The notes under the pieces were generated by a model. It ran no database searches and had not been told where the DNA came from. It saw only the letters and a list, made by a program, of their open reading frames with translations. Shown piece after piece: positions 43,102 through 54,143 of a DNA stretch of 64,000 bases. The DNA comes from Strongylocentrotus purpuratus (Eukaryota; Echinodermata; Echinoidea; Camarodonta; Strongylocentrotidae): positions 17,190,254 to 17,254,253 of the forward strand of contig NW_022145606.1 of assembly GCF_000002235.5 (NCBI RefSeq). The letters run 5' to 3'. Position 1 is the first letter of the stretch. Each line of letters starts with the position of its first letter. A program made the position numbers and the translations under genes.

Positions 43102-43489
43102 GTGAAGTGTACGTCATCAAAAATCTTTTTTTTTAATTTTTTAATTTCTCAATTTTTTCTTCATTTTTCGAAAAAGCATCAAAAATAAAGTCCGAATGTA
43201 GAAAACCAATTGAATATGTTAAGTATTGGCTGAGATATGACCATCTGAATAAATATATTTCCAATGGACTTTATTTTGCTCTGGCTCATTTAGGAGCTAG
43301 AGCACTTAACACTGAGCTCTTATCACTGACCTCTAGAGGTCAGTGGCTCATATATAGGAAATCTATTTATTCAAATGGTCATAGATATTAAATGGGTTTG
43401 ACATTTGAACTTTATTTTTCATGCTCTTTCCGAAAATGAAGAGAGAGAAAAAAAAGAGAAATTCTAAAAATAGATTGTTATGAAGTCAC
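43102..43489. mobile_element. Hairpin MITE-like element, ~388 bp
   Basis: Almost the whole element is an imperfect inverted repeat: GTGAAGTGTACGTCAT with ATGAAGTCAC, GCATCAAAAATAAAGT with ACTTTATTTTTCATGC, and ATGACCATCTGAATAAATAT with TATTTATTCAAATGGTCAT. The centre is ACTGACCTCTAGAGGTCAGT (43326-43345). Confidence 0.75.
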
Positions 43490-43653
43490 AGCTTCGGTAG
43501 GCCTACTCGAGTAAAGAGTTACAATTAATTAAATGCATTGAAGAGGGCGCTATTTCATACGGTTACGATCGCAGAAATTAACCCTCTGTTTGGAAGCTAA
43601 AATTTCACATTATCGGAAACGTTATCTTGAAAAAACAGTTCTTCATCACTAGG

Positions 43654-44832
43654 ATGGATATACAAACGGGAAAACCAGCTGACGTTGAAATTCAAGTGAG
43701 AAGCGATGGAAGAGATAGGGGTGGATTAAGGAAGGAGGTGAATAACACGTATGCTGAGAAAACGGTGGCCGACATACAAGCCCGGAGAGACCCCGGTTCG
43801 AAGCCCGTGTTCATGCGCCAGTCAGACATCCCAAATGCGGAGCGGAACCAGCCTACAGGAGAGGAGATTTATCTCACACTATCTAAGGTAGTATCTCCTG
43901 ATACCATCATTGGCATACAGAAGGTGGGTGGACTGTGGCGCATATATCTCAAGGACAGAGAAAGTAGATTACCTTTGCTGATACAAGGATTGAGAATGAG
44001 AGGGGTGAATGTGCCAGTTTTTGACACCAACCCTTTTCTAAGGGAAAACAGTGAAAATCTTCTCCGAGTTACTGTAAAAGATGTTCCCCTGTCTGTGAGT
44101 GATGAGGTAATTATTCATGAGCTAGAAGGAAAAAAATGTAAAGTGAGAGGGAAAATAGTGAGACAACGTCTGCGAGTGAATGGCCAGCTTACATCATGTT
44201 TGAACGGCGACAGGGTCCTGTACATGGAATTGCTGGAGAAACCGCTCGACCGCCATGTTAGGCTTGCCTCGTTCAAGACTCGCATCTTCCACGATGGTCA
44301 AATATCAGGAGCGTCTTTAGCAACGTGCTCGAGATGCCTAGAGACCGGTCACCATGCATCAACGTGCGTCAAGCCATTCGTATGCAAACGATGCAAAGGA
44401 ACAGGTCACAAAAGCTATGAATGTGAAGCGTCACGTGATCAGACCCCGAGCGTCGGCACCACAGGTGAGCATGAGCCGAAGAATGGTGAACGCCCTAGTG
44501 GCACTGAGAGTTCGGTGAACACGAGTCACACAACACGAGTAGTAAACACAGCTGTGGAAAAAAATGTAAACAACACAAGTTCATTGGCGCAGAAAGAGGT
44601 AAATAGTCGTACAACACACGATGAGCGATCGACACAACGAAGTCTGACGGATCTTTGGTCAAAGAGCACACCTGTCAGTGCAAGTCAAAGCTCGGATCCC
44701 GAGAACAGCGATAACACTGACGGATATGAATCAACCGACCACCGATCAGAAAATGCGGAGAGCGACAAAGATAAGAAACGAAAAGATCGACAAGAAAGAA
44801 AAAGGAGAAAAAAGGGTTCAAACAAAAAATAG
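43654..44832 (+). CDS. LINE ORF1: RNA-binding protein with two zinc knuckles
   Basis: 392 residues from the ATG at 43654 (starts MDIQTGKPADVEIQV). The open frame extends 27 bp upstream but has no earlier ATG. The middle (about residues 125-210, ENLLRVTVKDVPLSVSDEVI and following) looks like an RRM-type fold. Two CCHC knuckles follow: CSRCLETGHHASTC at about 225-238 and CKRCKGTGHKSYEC at about 244-257. The C-terminal third is Ser/Thr-rich and ends in a very basic tail (KRKDRQERKRRKKGSNKK). ORF1 proteins of L1-like elements bind their RNA and help form the particle. No stop or frameshift, so this insertion is young or selected. Confidence 0.9.
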   Translation: MDIQTGKPADVEIQVRSDGRDRGGLRKEVNNTYAEKTVADIQARRDPGSKPVFMRQSDIPNAERNQPTGEEIYLTLSKVVSPDTIIGIQKVGGLWRIYLKDRESRLPLLIQGLRMRGVNVPVFDTNPFLRENSENLLRVTVKDVPLSVSDEVIIHELEGKKCKVRGKIVRQRLRVNGQLTSCLNGDRVLYMELLEKPLDRHVRLASFKTRIFHDGQISGASLATCSRCLETGHHASTCVKPFVCKRCKGTGHKSYECEASRDQTPSVGTTGEHEPKNGERPSGTESSVNTSHTTRVVNTAVEKNVNNTSSLAQKEVNSRTTHDERSTQRSLTDLWSKSTPVSASQSSDPENSDNTDGYESTDHRSENAESDKDKKRKDRQERKRRKKGSNKK

Positions 44833-44917
44833 TTCAGGTAACTATACTCAACAGAAGAAAATCGAAGAAACGAAGGAGAAGCCTGGTTACATATAACAAC
44901 TTTGGGACATTATATCA

Positions 44918-45376
44918 ATGATCGAAGGTGTTAATTGTTTAAATCTCTTTTCTCTGAATGTGAGAGGGCTAAGAAATAAGCAAAAAAGAAATATGTTGTT
45001 TCAATTTCTTGTTAGACAAAAGTCAAATGTAATTTTATTACAGGAAACATTTTGGACAGAAGAAATACAAAAAAAAATTGATGAAGAATGGGGAGGTAAA
45101 ACTTTTCACTCGTTTGGATGCAATTCAACTTTAAATTTATGTATAATATTTTACCAACACCTGTTAATTTATTCAAATGGAAAATCAAAGAAAACAATTT
45201 GTGTTACTGCTGTAATAAACCTGGTACTATTATACATGTATTTTTTGAATGCGAAAATATTTACCGATTTTGGAACGTTATCGAAATATTATTATGTAAC
45301 TCCTTCTGTAAAGATTTTAAATTCTCAACCATTTGTGTTGTATATGGTTTTCATGACGCAAAAGAAAATGTTATAG
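44918..45376 (+). pseudogene. LINE ORF2 remnant, endonuclease N-terminus
   Basis: Starts MIEGVNCLNLFSLNVRGLRN with KSNVILLQET soon after, the first motifs of an APE-type endonuclease. Homology stops near 45117 (after GGKTFHSFG). From there the real homology continues in another frame, so residues after ~67 are out-of-frame read-through. The catalytic GDFN and SDH motifs and the entire RT are absent. Confidence 0.85.
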
Positions 45377-45597
45377 ATATTGACCTAATACTTCATTATG
45401 CTTTATTTGCAATCTATAAAGCGAGTGTTGGAAATCAATTTAATAAAAATGTAGTGACGAGAATAATAAGCAAATATTTTTTGTTTATGTTAGAATACAA
45501 AATAGAAGTTGAGGAAAACAGAACTAAAACAACGAATTTGAATATTATTAAGTGGAAGGAAACTATAACTAATTTAAAATCTGCTATTAAGTAAATA
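45118..45597 (+). pseudogene. LINE ORF2 remnant, C-terminal zinc-finger region
   Basis: About 158 residues, FKFMYNILPTPVNLFKWKIK then CYCCNKPGTIIHVFFEC and a C-terminal helical tail. The C-x-x-C ... H ... C pattern is the RVT zinc-binding region found after the RT in L1-like ORF2 proteins. Joined at ~45117 to the endonuclease start by an internal deletion of most of ORF2, out of frame. Confidence 0.85.
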
Positions 45598-45738
45598 GAA
45601 ATATAATTTGATTTGACCTCATTTAGACATGTGATTCAGTGATTTGTTATGAATATTTATGTACTATGATGTTATCCATGATTTTACCTGAATAAAGATT
45701 TATTTCAAAAAACAAAAAAACAAAAAATTAAATGCATT

Positions 45739-46011
45739 CACTCTCAGTATTGACATTTTCTAGCTCTGACATTGTAAACAATGCAAGTCACGTGGTCGAT
45801 CGTGAGAACTAGTGGTAGAAATTACGGTAGGTAAATGTATGGTTTTGACTACACACTTGCATCAATCAAGTTATTGCATTGTACATTTGTATTGCGCTAA
45901 TCTGTAATTCACTCTTGCTGATCTAAATATGCGAAGTCGTCTTGGGTACCATGTGCGAAGGTGCCTGAGCTGAGCATCCGTACCTGTACGACTCTCCCTG
46001 CCTGTACGTAG
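45739..46011. other. Unassigned spacer
   Basis: Short stretch between the LINE target duplication and composite C. Nothing recognised. Confidence 0.25.
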
Positions 46012-47229
46012 CCCATTGGCGGATCCAGGGGGGGGGCCGAAACGGCCGCGGCCCCCCCCCCCCCTATTGGCGGCGCAAAAAAAAAGAGAAAAAAAAAAGG
46101 AGAAGAGAAGAAAAAAAGGAGAAGAGAAAAGAAAGGAGAAGAGAAAAGAAAAGAGAAGAGAAAAGAAAGAGAGAGAGAGAGAGAAAAAAAAAAGAAGAAG
46201 ACCCCCCCCCCCCCAACCTCACTCCCACTCCGGGGTCGGAGGGACCGATTTTGTGTTCCCAAAATTTCCGATGAAGGGTTACTTTTCACGCAACAAAGTC
46301 CGGCCCGTAATATACACAAATCCGGCCCGCACTGACTCTACACACCGAAGATAAAGGGGTGCTTTCAAACTAAGAGAGGGAACATACATGCGCATACCCT
46401 AGATAACACTGAGTGGGTGGGGGGGGGGGGGTGGGAAGGGGAAGAGAAAAGTCGGGTGAGAAAGGGGGAAAGACAAGGAAATGGCGCTAAGTGACAGTAA
46501 CGACGAATAAGGGAAAAACTGTAATCGGGAGATTTGGGGTCATTCCAGAAGGCTTGGGAAACGTTATTGAATAGAGGGGGCCGGGCCGGCCGCATAAAAT
46601 CTCGAGCCACGGATTAAAAGTTAAACGTTACAAACAGCCCCTGCTTTTTGAAAAAAAATGAAAAGGGCACAATGTTTTGGATGTCTTTCAAATAGAAGCT
46701 ATATACTTCACAGTCAAATTTTTAATTAACGGTAGGGCCGCTTCACAATTCTTATTTTGCCCTTCATTTGGATTCAGCTCATACCAACTCGCTTGTGCTT
46801 ATATTTGAACTCATGTAGGTAGTGATAATGGACAGCGGCGGCGATCCTGGGCCCGATAGAGAGACACGTCCCCCCGGAAATTTAGATATATAGCTAGAAA
46901 GAAATATACATGTAACGGAAAGAACGTACATATTGGACTAAAGGATTTTCTAGAATGCATAATTTCAGCATTCTACATTGCAAAATCTCGCTTGGTCGCT
47001 CCGCTCCGGCCCTCGCCCGATAACACAAAACTAAGATATATGACGCTCCCGGTCGCGATTATTTCATGGTTGGTGTTTACATAGATCTTTTTTCCCCTTT
47101 CATTTCTACTGACCTAACTGTATGCTATCACAATCATTATTGTTTCATTTTCCCTTTAAAGCATGCGTAGCTAGGGGCTGTAGGGGCAGTAAGAGGACAT
47201 AGGACGAAAAAAGGAGCAGACAAAGAAAC

Positions 47230-48890
47230 ATTTTTGACAAGTCTAAAACGGGACAACGAATCATCTTCTAATTTAATGAAAACATTTAATGAATAATTTA
47301 ATGAAACGTTAAGCTTCTGCGCTTTGCGCTGGAGGGGAAAACTGAATTCAGAGAAGGATTAAGAGTCGGGAATGGAACAACGAATTATCTTCTTTCTCTA
47401 ATAATTTCATTAAACTATGAAAGGTCAGAGATTCCGCGCCTCGCGAGGAAGGTGGAAAATGAATTCAAACAAGGATTAAGAATCGAGCATGAGACAACGA
47501 ATCATCTTCTTTCTCTCATAATTTGATAAAGCGTCAGAAGCTTACGCGCTACGCGCGGGAGGAGGAAAACTGAATTCAGACAAGGATTTAGAGTCGAGAA
47601 TGAAACAACGAATCATCTTCTTTCTCTAATAATTCAATGCAACGTCAAAGCTTCCGCGCTTCGCGCGGGAGAGGGGGGGGGGGGGGGGGAACTCAATTCA
47701 GACAAGGATTAAGAGTCGAGAACGGTACTCTTTCTCTAATGATTTAATGAAACGTCAAAGCTTCTGCGCTTTGCGCTGGAGGGGGTAATCTGAATTCAGA
47801 GAAGGATTGAGGGTCGAGAATGGAACAACGAATTATCTTCTTTCTCTAATAATTTCATTACACTATGAAAGGTCAAAGCTTCCGTGCTTCGCGCGGGAGG
47901 GGGAAAACTGAATTTAGACAAGGAATAAGAGTCGAGAATGGTACAACCAATCATCTTCTTCCTCTAATAATTCAATGAAACGTCAAAGCTTCCGCGCTTT
48001 GCGCGGAGGGGGGAAACTGAATCAGACAATGATTAAGAACCAAGAACGGAACAACGAATCGTCTTCTTTCTCTAATAATTTAATGAAACGTCAAAGCTTC
48101 TGCGCTTCGCGCGAGAGAGAAAGGGGGGAACTCAATTCAGACAAGGATTAAGAGTCGAGAACGGTACTCTTTCTCTAATAATTTAATGAAACGTCAAAGC
48201 TTCCGCGCTTCGCGCGGGAGGGGGTATGGAAACTGAATTCAGACAATGATTAAGAATCGAGAACGGTACAACGAATCGTCTTCTTTCTCCAATAATTTAA
48301 TAAAACGTTAAGCTTTTGCGCTTAACGCGGGAGAGGGGGGAACTCAATTCAGACAAGGATTGAGAGTCGAGAACGGTGCTCTTCTTTAATGATTTAATGA
48401 AACGTCAAAGCTTCCGTGCTTCGCGCGGGAGGGGTATAGAAACTGAATTCAGACAATGATTAAGAATCGAGAACGGTACAACGAATCGTCTTCTTTCTCT
48501 AATAATTTAATGAAACGTCAAAGCTCCCGCGCTTCGCGCGGGAGAGGGAAGGGGGGGGGGACTCAATTCTTACAAGGATTAAGAGTCGAGAACGGTATTC
48601 TTTCTCTAATGATTTAATGAAACGTCAAAGATTCCGCGCTTCGCGCGGGAGGGGGTATGGAAACTGAATTCAGACAATGATTAACAACCGTGAACGGTAC
48701 AACGAAACGTCTTCTTTCTCTAATGATTTAATGAAACGTCAAAGCTTCCGCGCTTCGCGCGGAAGGGGGTATGGAAACTGAATTCAGACAATGATTAACA
48801 ACCGAGAACGGTACAACGAATCCTCTTCTTTCTCTAATAATTTCAAGAACATTAAAGCTTCTGCGCTTCGCGCGTAATGGGGGGGGGGGG
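47230..48890. repeat. ~110-bp tandem array, left arm of C
   Basis: About 14 imperfect units: GAATTCAGACAAGGATTAAG, GAACGGTACAACGAATCGTC, TTCTTTCTCTAATAATTTAA, TGAAACGTCAAAGCTTCCGC, then the hairpin CCGCGCTTCGCGCGG and a G-run. Some units lack the ACAACGAATCGTC segment, giving shorter periods. Confidence 0.9.
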
Positions 48891-49217
48891 GGACAGTGAG
48901 CTGCCCGAATATGAATTTTTTATATCTTTTCTCGTGTATTTTGGTGATAAATAACACTTTCACAAAATACATATTATCCTCAAATTTTTGCTCGCTCGCT
49001 TCGCTCACTAGCCGAATTGTGAAACCAGAAAATTACTTTTTCGGGCAAGAGGCTTCAGCCCCCCGCCCCCCCCCCCCTATGAAAATGTCAAAAAAAATTA
49101 CCGGTATGGTGCTTCTAATATGACCTTGTCAGTATTGGCATCGTGAGTTGAAAAACTGTCTGCGCAATTTTCAAATTTCCGGCCCCCCTATTGGACAATC
49201 CTGGATCCGCGCCTGGT
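48890..49217. repeat. Inner segment of left arm of C
   Basis: GCTGCCCGAATATGAATTTT ... GCTCGCTCGCTTCGCTCACT ... CTGGATCCGCGCCTG. Inverted counterpart at 52488-52820. It ends in an apparent terminal CCTGGATCCGCGCCTGG at 49201-49217. Confidence 0.8.
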
Positions 49218-49254
49218 AGCCTATAAATATTCATTAAGGGGCGGGGCTATCGTC

Positions 49255-49575
49255 AACGTTTCATTCGTACGGTGACGTGCGCAAACCTCAAAGATAGAAA
49301 TTTTGGAACACGTAGAATGCAGCTTGGAACATGTACAATGCAATAATTTCGATGATGGGAGTGTGTAGGCAAAACAATATTATCCCCCAAAGATAGACAT
49401 TTTGGAACACGCAGAATGCAGCTTGGAACATGTACAATGCAATAATTTGAATGATGCGAGTGTGTAGGCAAATAATATTATCCCCCAAAGATAGAAATTT
49501 TGGAACACGTAGAATGCAGCTTGGAACATGTACAATGCAATAATTTGAATGATGGGAGTGTGTAGGCAAAACAAT
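49255..49575. repeat. 100-bp direct repeats on the left side of the central LINE
   Basis: AAAGATAGAAATTTTGGAAC recurs at about 49289, 49388 and 49488. A fourth copy lies on the other side of the LINE at 52376-52480. Confidence 0.88.
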
Positions 49576-49599
49576 ACAATTACCTACCTACCTTTTTTG

Positions 49600-52376
49600 C
49601 ATGTTTGTCTGTATTGCCAGCCACCTACTATACATTACTCTCATGTTATGTTGCACATTCAGTATCAATATGGCTTAAATGGATGATGAAATTTGTAGAT
49701 TGTATGAAGACAATATTAGCAATTTATGTGACGGTTATGATATCCCTAATGTATATTGTAATTTTCATACAGAAGATCAATTTTTTGAAACAGCATCTAA
49801 ATATAATCATGCGAACAGTGCATTAACTCTTCTTCATTTAAACATGCGTAGTGTTTTTAAGAATTTTGACAAAATGTTAAGATTCATTGATAATATCAAT
49901 CTAGGACGTGTAATACTTGGTGTCGCTGAGACATGGTTTACGAGTGAAGCCGATAGGAGCCTTTTTTTCCATTTCTGGTTTTAGTCTTGTGAACAACAAT
50001 AGACAAAGTAGACGTGGAAGAGGTGTTGCTTTGTATATTCCTTCCCAAGTAGAATACCAGATACATCACGATCATGATATAATGTTAGATCATATAAAAA
50101 CTATCTTTGTTGAGATGTTAACCCTGGTCAAAAGAATCATTTTATAGCAGTTGTATATAGGCCCTCAAATGGTAACTTTAATGATTTTGTAAATGAAATT
50201 CAGTCAATTTTAGACAATCTACTTTTAGTTGGAAAGTCACTTTATCTCATGGGAGACTTTAATTTGAATTGATTACTTTGTAATAACGATAATCGACTTG
50301 ATGTTTTTCTAAACATGTTAATGTCTTTCTCATTATTGCCCCTAATCACTAATCCAACAAGAATAACAGAAGTTTCCAGTACTTTAATTGACAATATTTT
50401 TTGTAATGTACAACCATATCCACCCTCTGGAATTATAGTATCTGACATGTCTGATCATTTTCCTGTATACTGTATGTTGTCTTCGGTGAAATTGAATTGT
50501 GAGCCTAGAGGCCGCACGTCTGTCCGTATTAAGGAACTCCTGAAAATATTGCCAAATTGAGAGAGGCATTAATTGCAACTGATTGAAATGATGTTTTTTC
50601 AGACCAAAATGTTGAAAGTGCTTTTGATAATTTCTTTAATAAATTCATGTTGTTGTATGGTGAGAATGTTCCTCTCGTTGAATATAAAAAGAAGAATTAT
50701 AATAAAGTTCTCGTATACCATGGATAACTAAATCAATATTAAAGATAAACTTTAGTACTGGTAATGCGATTGCATTGTGAAAGAAAAGGTGTGGAAAGGA
50801 TCAGAAACAGTTGATCATGTAGCATGTAAGTATTGGTGTGCCATGCAAGGTTCTGGAGTCATCAAAAGCATAATACATTTGACCGAGTCTTGGTAAAGTA
50901 ACAAGCACTATACACAGAAAGCTATATATGGGACAACACACATGGTGTCGGGGCTATAGCACTACCTTGATTTCTTTGTCTTTCTATGCTCATTACTCAG
51001 CCAGTATACATTTTCTTCCAAAATTGTTTGGCACATGTCATTTATTTATAATCCTGAACATTCAGTGTAAGTTTCGTTTGATTCTGTGAGAATTAATTTT
51101 CTTTTTTTTTTTTCTACCAGAACTGGAGTTTATCTTTAAGGTCAATTACTAAGAAAAATAAGTTGTATAATCAATATAAAAGGAGAAGCTCTGATTTTTT
51201 GTGTAGAAAGTATTCTTATTATAGAAATACTCTTACTTCTGTATTGCGTGATGCTAAGAAAAAATATTACTCTGTTCAATTTCAAATGACATTTAATAAT
51301 ATTAAGAATACATGGAAAGTAATTAGAAGTTTTTTAAAACCATCAGTAAAAACTACAAATGTCGAATGTATAAATGTGAATGGTTGTTCCGTAGAAGATA
51401 GACACATTATTGTGAACAATTTTAATGATTATTGTTGTAATGTCGGGCTGAAACTTCAGGACTCTATTCCTAGATGTCAGAAAAGCTTTATTGAGTTTAT
51501 GCAAGAACCCAATATAGATAGCCTGTTGTTAATGCCCACAAATTAAATAGAATTGTTTAAACTTGTGAGCTCGCTTAAAAGTAATAAGAGTCCTGGCTTT
51601 GATGGCATAAAAATGAATTGATTAAGGATATTATACATGGAATTGTGATACCACTTGTTCATATTTATAATTTGTCTTTCTTATCTGGTATTGTACCAGG
51701 AAAAAATGACAATTGCTAAGGTAGTGCCAACATTTAAAAAGGGTGATCCTCAAACATTAAGTAATTATAGACCCATTTCATTATTGACATCCTTTTCAAA
51801 GCATTTAGAAAAGCTTATATGTGATAGAACAGTGATATTTTTTAAAAAGACAAAAATATTTTCAAAATTCCAGTTTGGCTTTTGTGAAAAGCACACCACT
51901 ATACATGCATTTTTACACTTTGTTGATAAAATAGCTCAAGCACTAGATGGTCACCTTCATACAATTGGTTTGTTTTTGGATTTCTCGAAGGCGTTTGATA
52001 CGGTTGATCATGAAATTTTAATAAGTAAATTGTCATATCATGGAGTGAGGAGCATCTCTTAGCTGGTTCAGGAGCTATTTAACAGGCAGAAAACAATATG
52101 TATCATTAAATGGAACTGACTCAAGTCATCAACCTATATCTTGTGGGGTCCCTCAGGGGTCCCTTCTTGGCCCCCTTCTTTTTATATTATATATTAATGA
52201 TTGTTATCTTTCATCTGATTTACTATCTTTCATATTTTTTGCAGATGATTCAAGTGTATTTTTTTCTCATAAAACCCTAAAGTTTTATTAGATACAGTTA
52301 ATATTGAATTAAAGAAAGTTATTTTGTGGATTCATGCAAATAAGTTGTCCTTGAATCTTCAAAAGACAAACTATAT
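49600..52376 (+). pseudogene. Central LINE of composite C (endonuclease and RT, inactivated)
   Basis: In order: LLHLNMRSVFKNFDKMLRFI (about 49835), MGDFNLN followed by a stop (50249), MSDHFPVYCML (50448), SNYRPISLLTSFSKHLEKL (about 51760), LDFSKAFDTVDHEI (about 51976), FADDSSVFFSHK (about 52238). Jockey/CR1-like by motifs. Multiple stops and frameshifts, and a non-homologous insert at about 50740-51140. It breaks off at 52376 in the 100-bp repeat, lacking the RT thumb and any 3' tail. Confidence 0.85.
50740..51140. other. Insert inside the central LINE
   Basis: About 400 bp interrupting the linker between endonuclease and RT. Coding homology stops after ITKSILK and resumes at SITKKNKLYNQYKRRSS. 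The insert ends in TTTTTTTTTTTCTACCAG, intron-like, but its 5' side has no clear donor. Confidence 0.5.
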
Positions 52377-52480
52377 GTTTGAATGATGGGAGTGTGTAGG
52401 CAAAACAATATTATCCCCTAAAGATAGACATTTTGGAACACGTAGAATGCAGCTTGGAACATGTACAATGCAATAATTTG
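52376..52480. repeat. Fourth 100-bp repeat copy, right side of central LINE
   Basis: TGAATGATGGGAGTGTGTAG ... AATGCAGCTTGGAACATGTA, same orientation as the three copies at 49255-49575. Confidence 0.88.
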
Positions 52481-52819
52481 ATTGAAGCTTGGATACAGGA
52501 TTTTCCAAAAGGGAGGGGGAGGGGGGGGGGGGAAATTTAAAAATTGCGCAGACCGTTTTTGTCCAACTCAATATACCAATACTGACAAGGTCATAATAGA
52601 GGCACCATACCGGTACATCGGGGGGGGGGGGGGGCTATAGCCCCTTGCCCGAAAAAGTAATTTTCTGGTTTCACAATTCGGCTAGTGAGCGAAGTGAGCG
52701 AGCAAAAAATTGAGAATAATATGTATTTTGTGAAAGTGTTATTTGTCACCAAAATAAATGAGAAAAGATATCGAAAATTCATATTCGGGCAGCTCGCTGT
52801 TCCCCCCCCCCCCCCATTA

Positions 52820-53757
52820 CTGGCGAAGTGCAGAAGCTTTGATGTTTCATAAAATTATTAGAGAAAGAAGAGGATTCGTTGTACCATTCTTGACTCTTAA
52901 TCCTTGTCTGAATTCAGTTTCCTCCCGCCCGCGAGAAGCGCGGAAGCTTTGAACTTTCATTAATTATTTGAGAAAGAAGACGATTATGTTGAACCATTCT
53001 TTACTCTTATTACTTGACTGAATTCAGCCCCCCCCCCTCCTCCCGTGCGAAGCGCAGAAGCTTTGACGTTTCATTAAATTATTCAAAGAAAGAAGACGAT
53101 TCGTTGTTCCGTTCCCGACTCTTTGTCCTTGTGTGAAAATCAGCTTTCCCCCTTCCGAATGAGGCGCGGAAGCTTTGACGTTTCATTTAATTTAAGAAGA
53201 TGATTCGTTGTTCATTTCTCGACTCTCAATCTTTGTCTAAATTCAATTTTTTTTCCCCGCGCGTAGCGCGTAAACTTCTGACGCTTCATTAAATTATGAG
53301 AGAAAGAAGATGATTCTTTGTTCCATTCTCGATTCTTAATCCTTGTTTGAATTCAGTTTTCTTTAAATTATTAGAGAAAGAAGACGATTCGTTGTACCAT
53401 TCTCGTCTCTTAATCCTTGTTTGAATTCAGCTTTCCCCCTTCAGCACGAGGCGTGGAAGCTTTGACGTTTTATTAAATTATTAGAGAACGAAGATAATTC
53501 GTTGTTCCATTCCCGACTCTTAATCCTTGTTTGAATTCAGCTTTTCCCCTTCAGCACGAGGCGTGAAAGCTTTGACGTTTTATTAAGTTATTAGAGAACG
53601 AAGATAATTCGTTGTTCCATTCCCGACTCTTAATCCTTGTTTGAATTCAGTTTTCATTAATTTTTTTAGAGAAAGAAGACGATTCGTTGTTTCATTCTCG
53701 ACTCTCAATCCTTGTCTGAATTCAGTTGCCCCCGAGCGAGCGAAGCGCGGAAGCTTT
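52820..53757. repeat. ~110-bp tandem array, right arm of C (inverted)
   Basis: About 8 units complementary to the left array: GCGCGGAAGCTTTGACGTTT, CATTAAATTATTAGAGAAAG, AAGACGATTCGTTGTACCAT, TCTCGACTCTTAATCCTTGT, CTGAATTCAG. The array resumes at 57490 after the inserted LINE. Confidence 0.9.
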
Positions 53758-54143
53758 GAAATTCAATCAATCAAATCAATCAATATCAATCAATCATATC
53801 AAAGTTTATTCAACACTCTTCATAAAAAAACATTTAAAACATACAAATAAAGAATGGAGTTATACAAAAAATATTGAAAAAAACCAAGAAAGTTATAACA
53901 AATACAATGGCAATTTATAAGAGCATTTGGGATAGGCAGAAAGGAGGGAAGTTCCTTATATAAAAGCCTACCCCTAAAAACACACATAAAGGCAAACGAG
54001 AACAAAAGAACAGAACAAAAAACAAAGAACATATTAAAAATTACTATCACACACGATTAGAGTATAAAAAAAATGTCAAAAATTGCCCATACTATTAATA
54101 CTGATTTTTATACTTGTTTAACAGAAATTGTTTATATTTAATT

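Larger units (their letters stand above)
43540..45725 (+). mobile_element. L1-like non-LTR retrotransposon with intact ORF1 and internally deleted ORF2
   Basis: Flanked by the 13-bp duplication AATTAAATGCATT (43527-43539 and 45726-45738), with AATAAA (45691) and an A-rich tail (45707-45727). These are hallmarks of target-primed reverse transcription. It has a 5' leader, a full ORF1, and an ORF2 reduced to the start of the endonuclease joined to its extreme C-terminus. Confidence 0.9.

Noticed and set aside
49679..49984. Independent 101-residue host gene
   Set aside because: It is the endonuclease N-terminal region of the central LINE in composite C.
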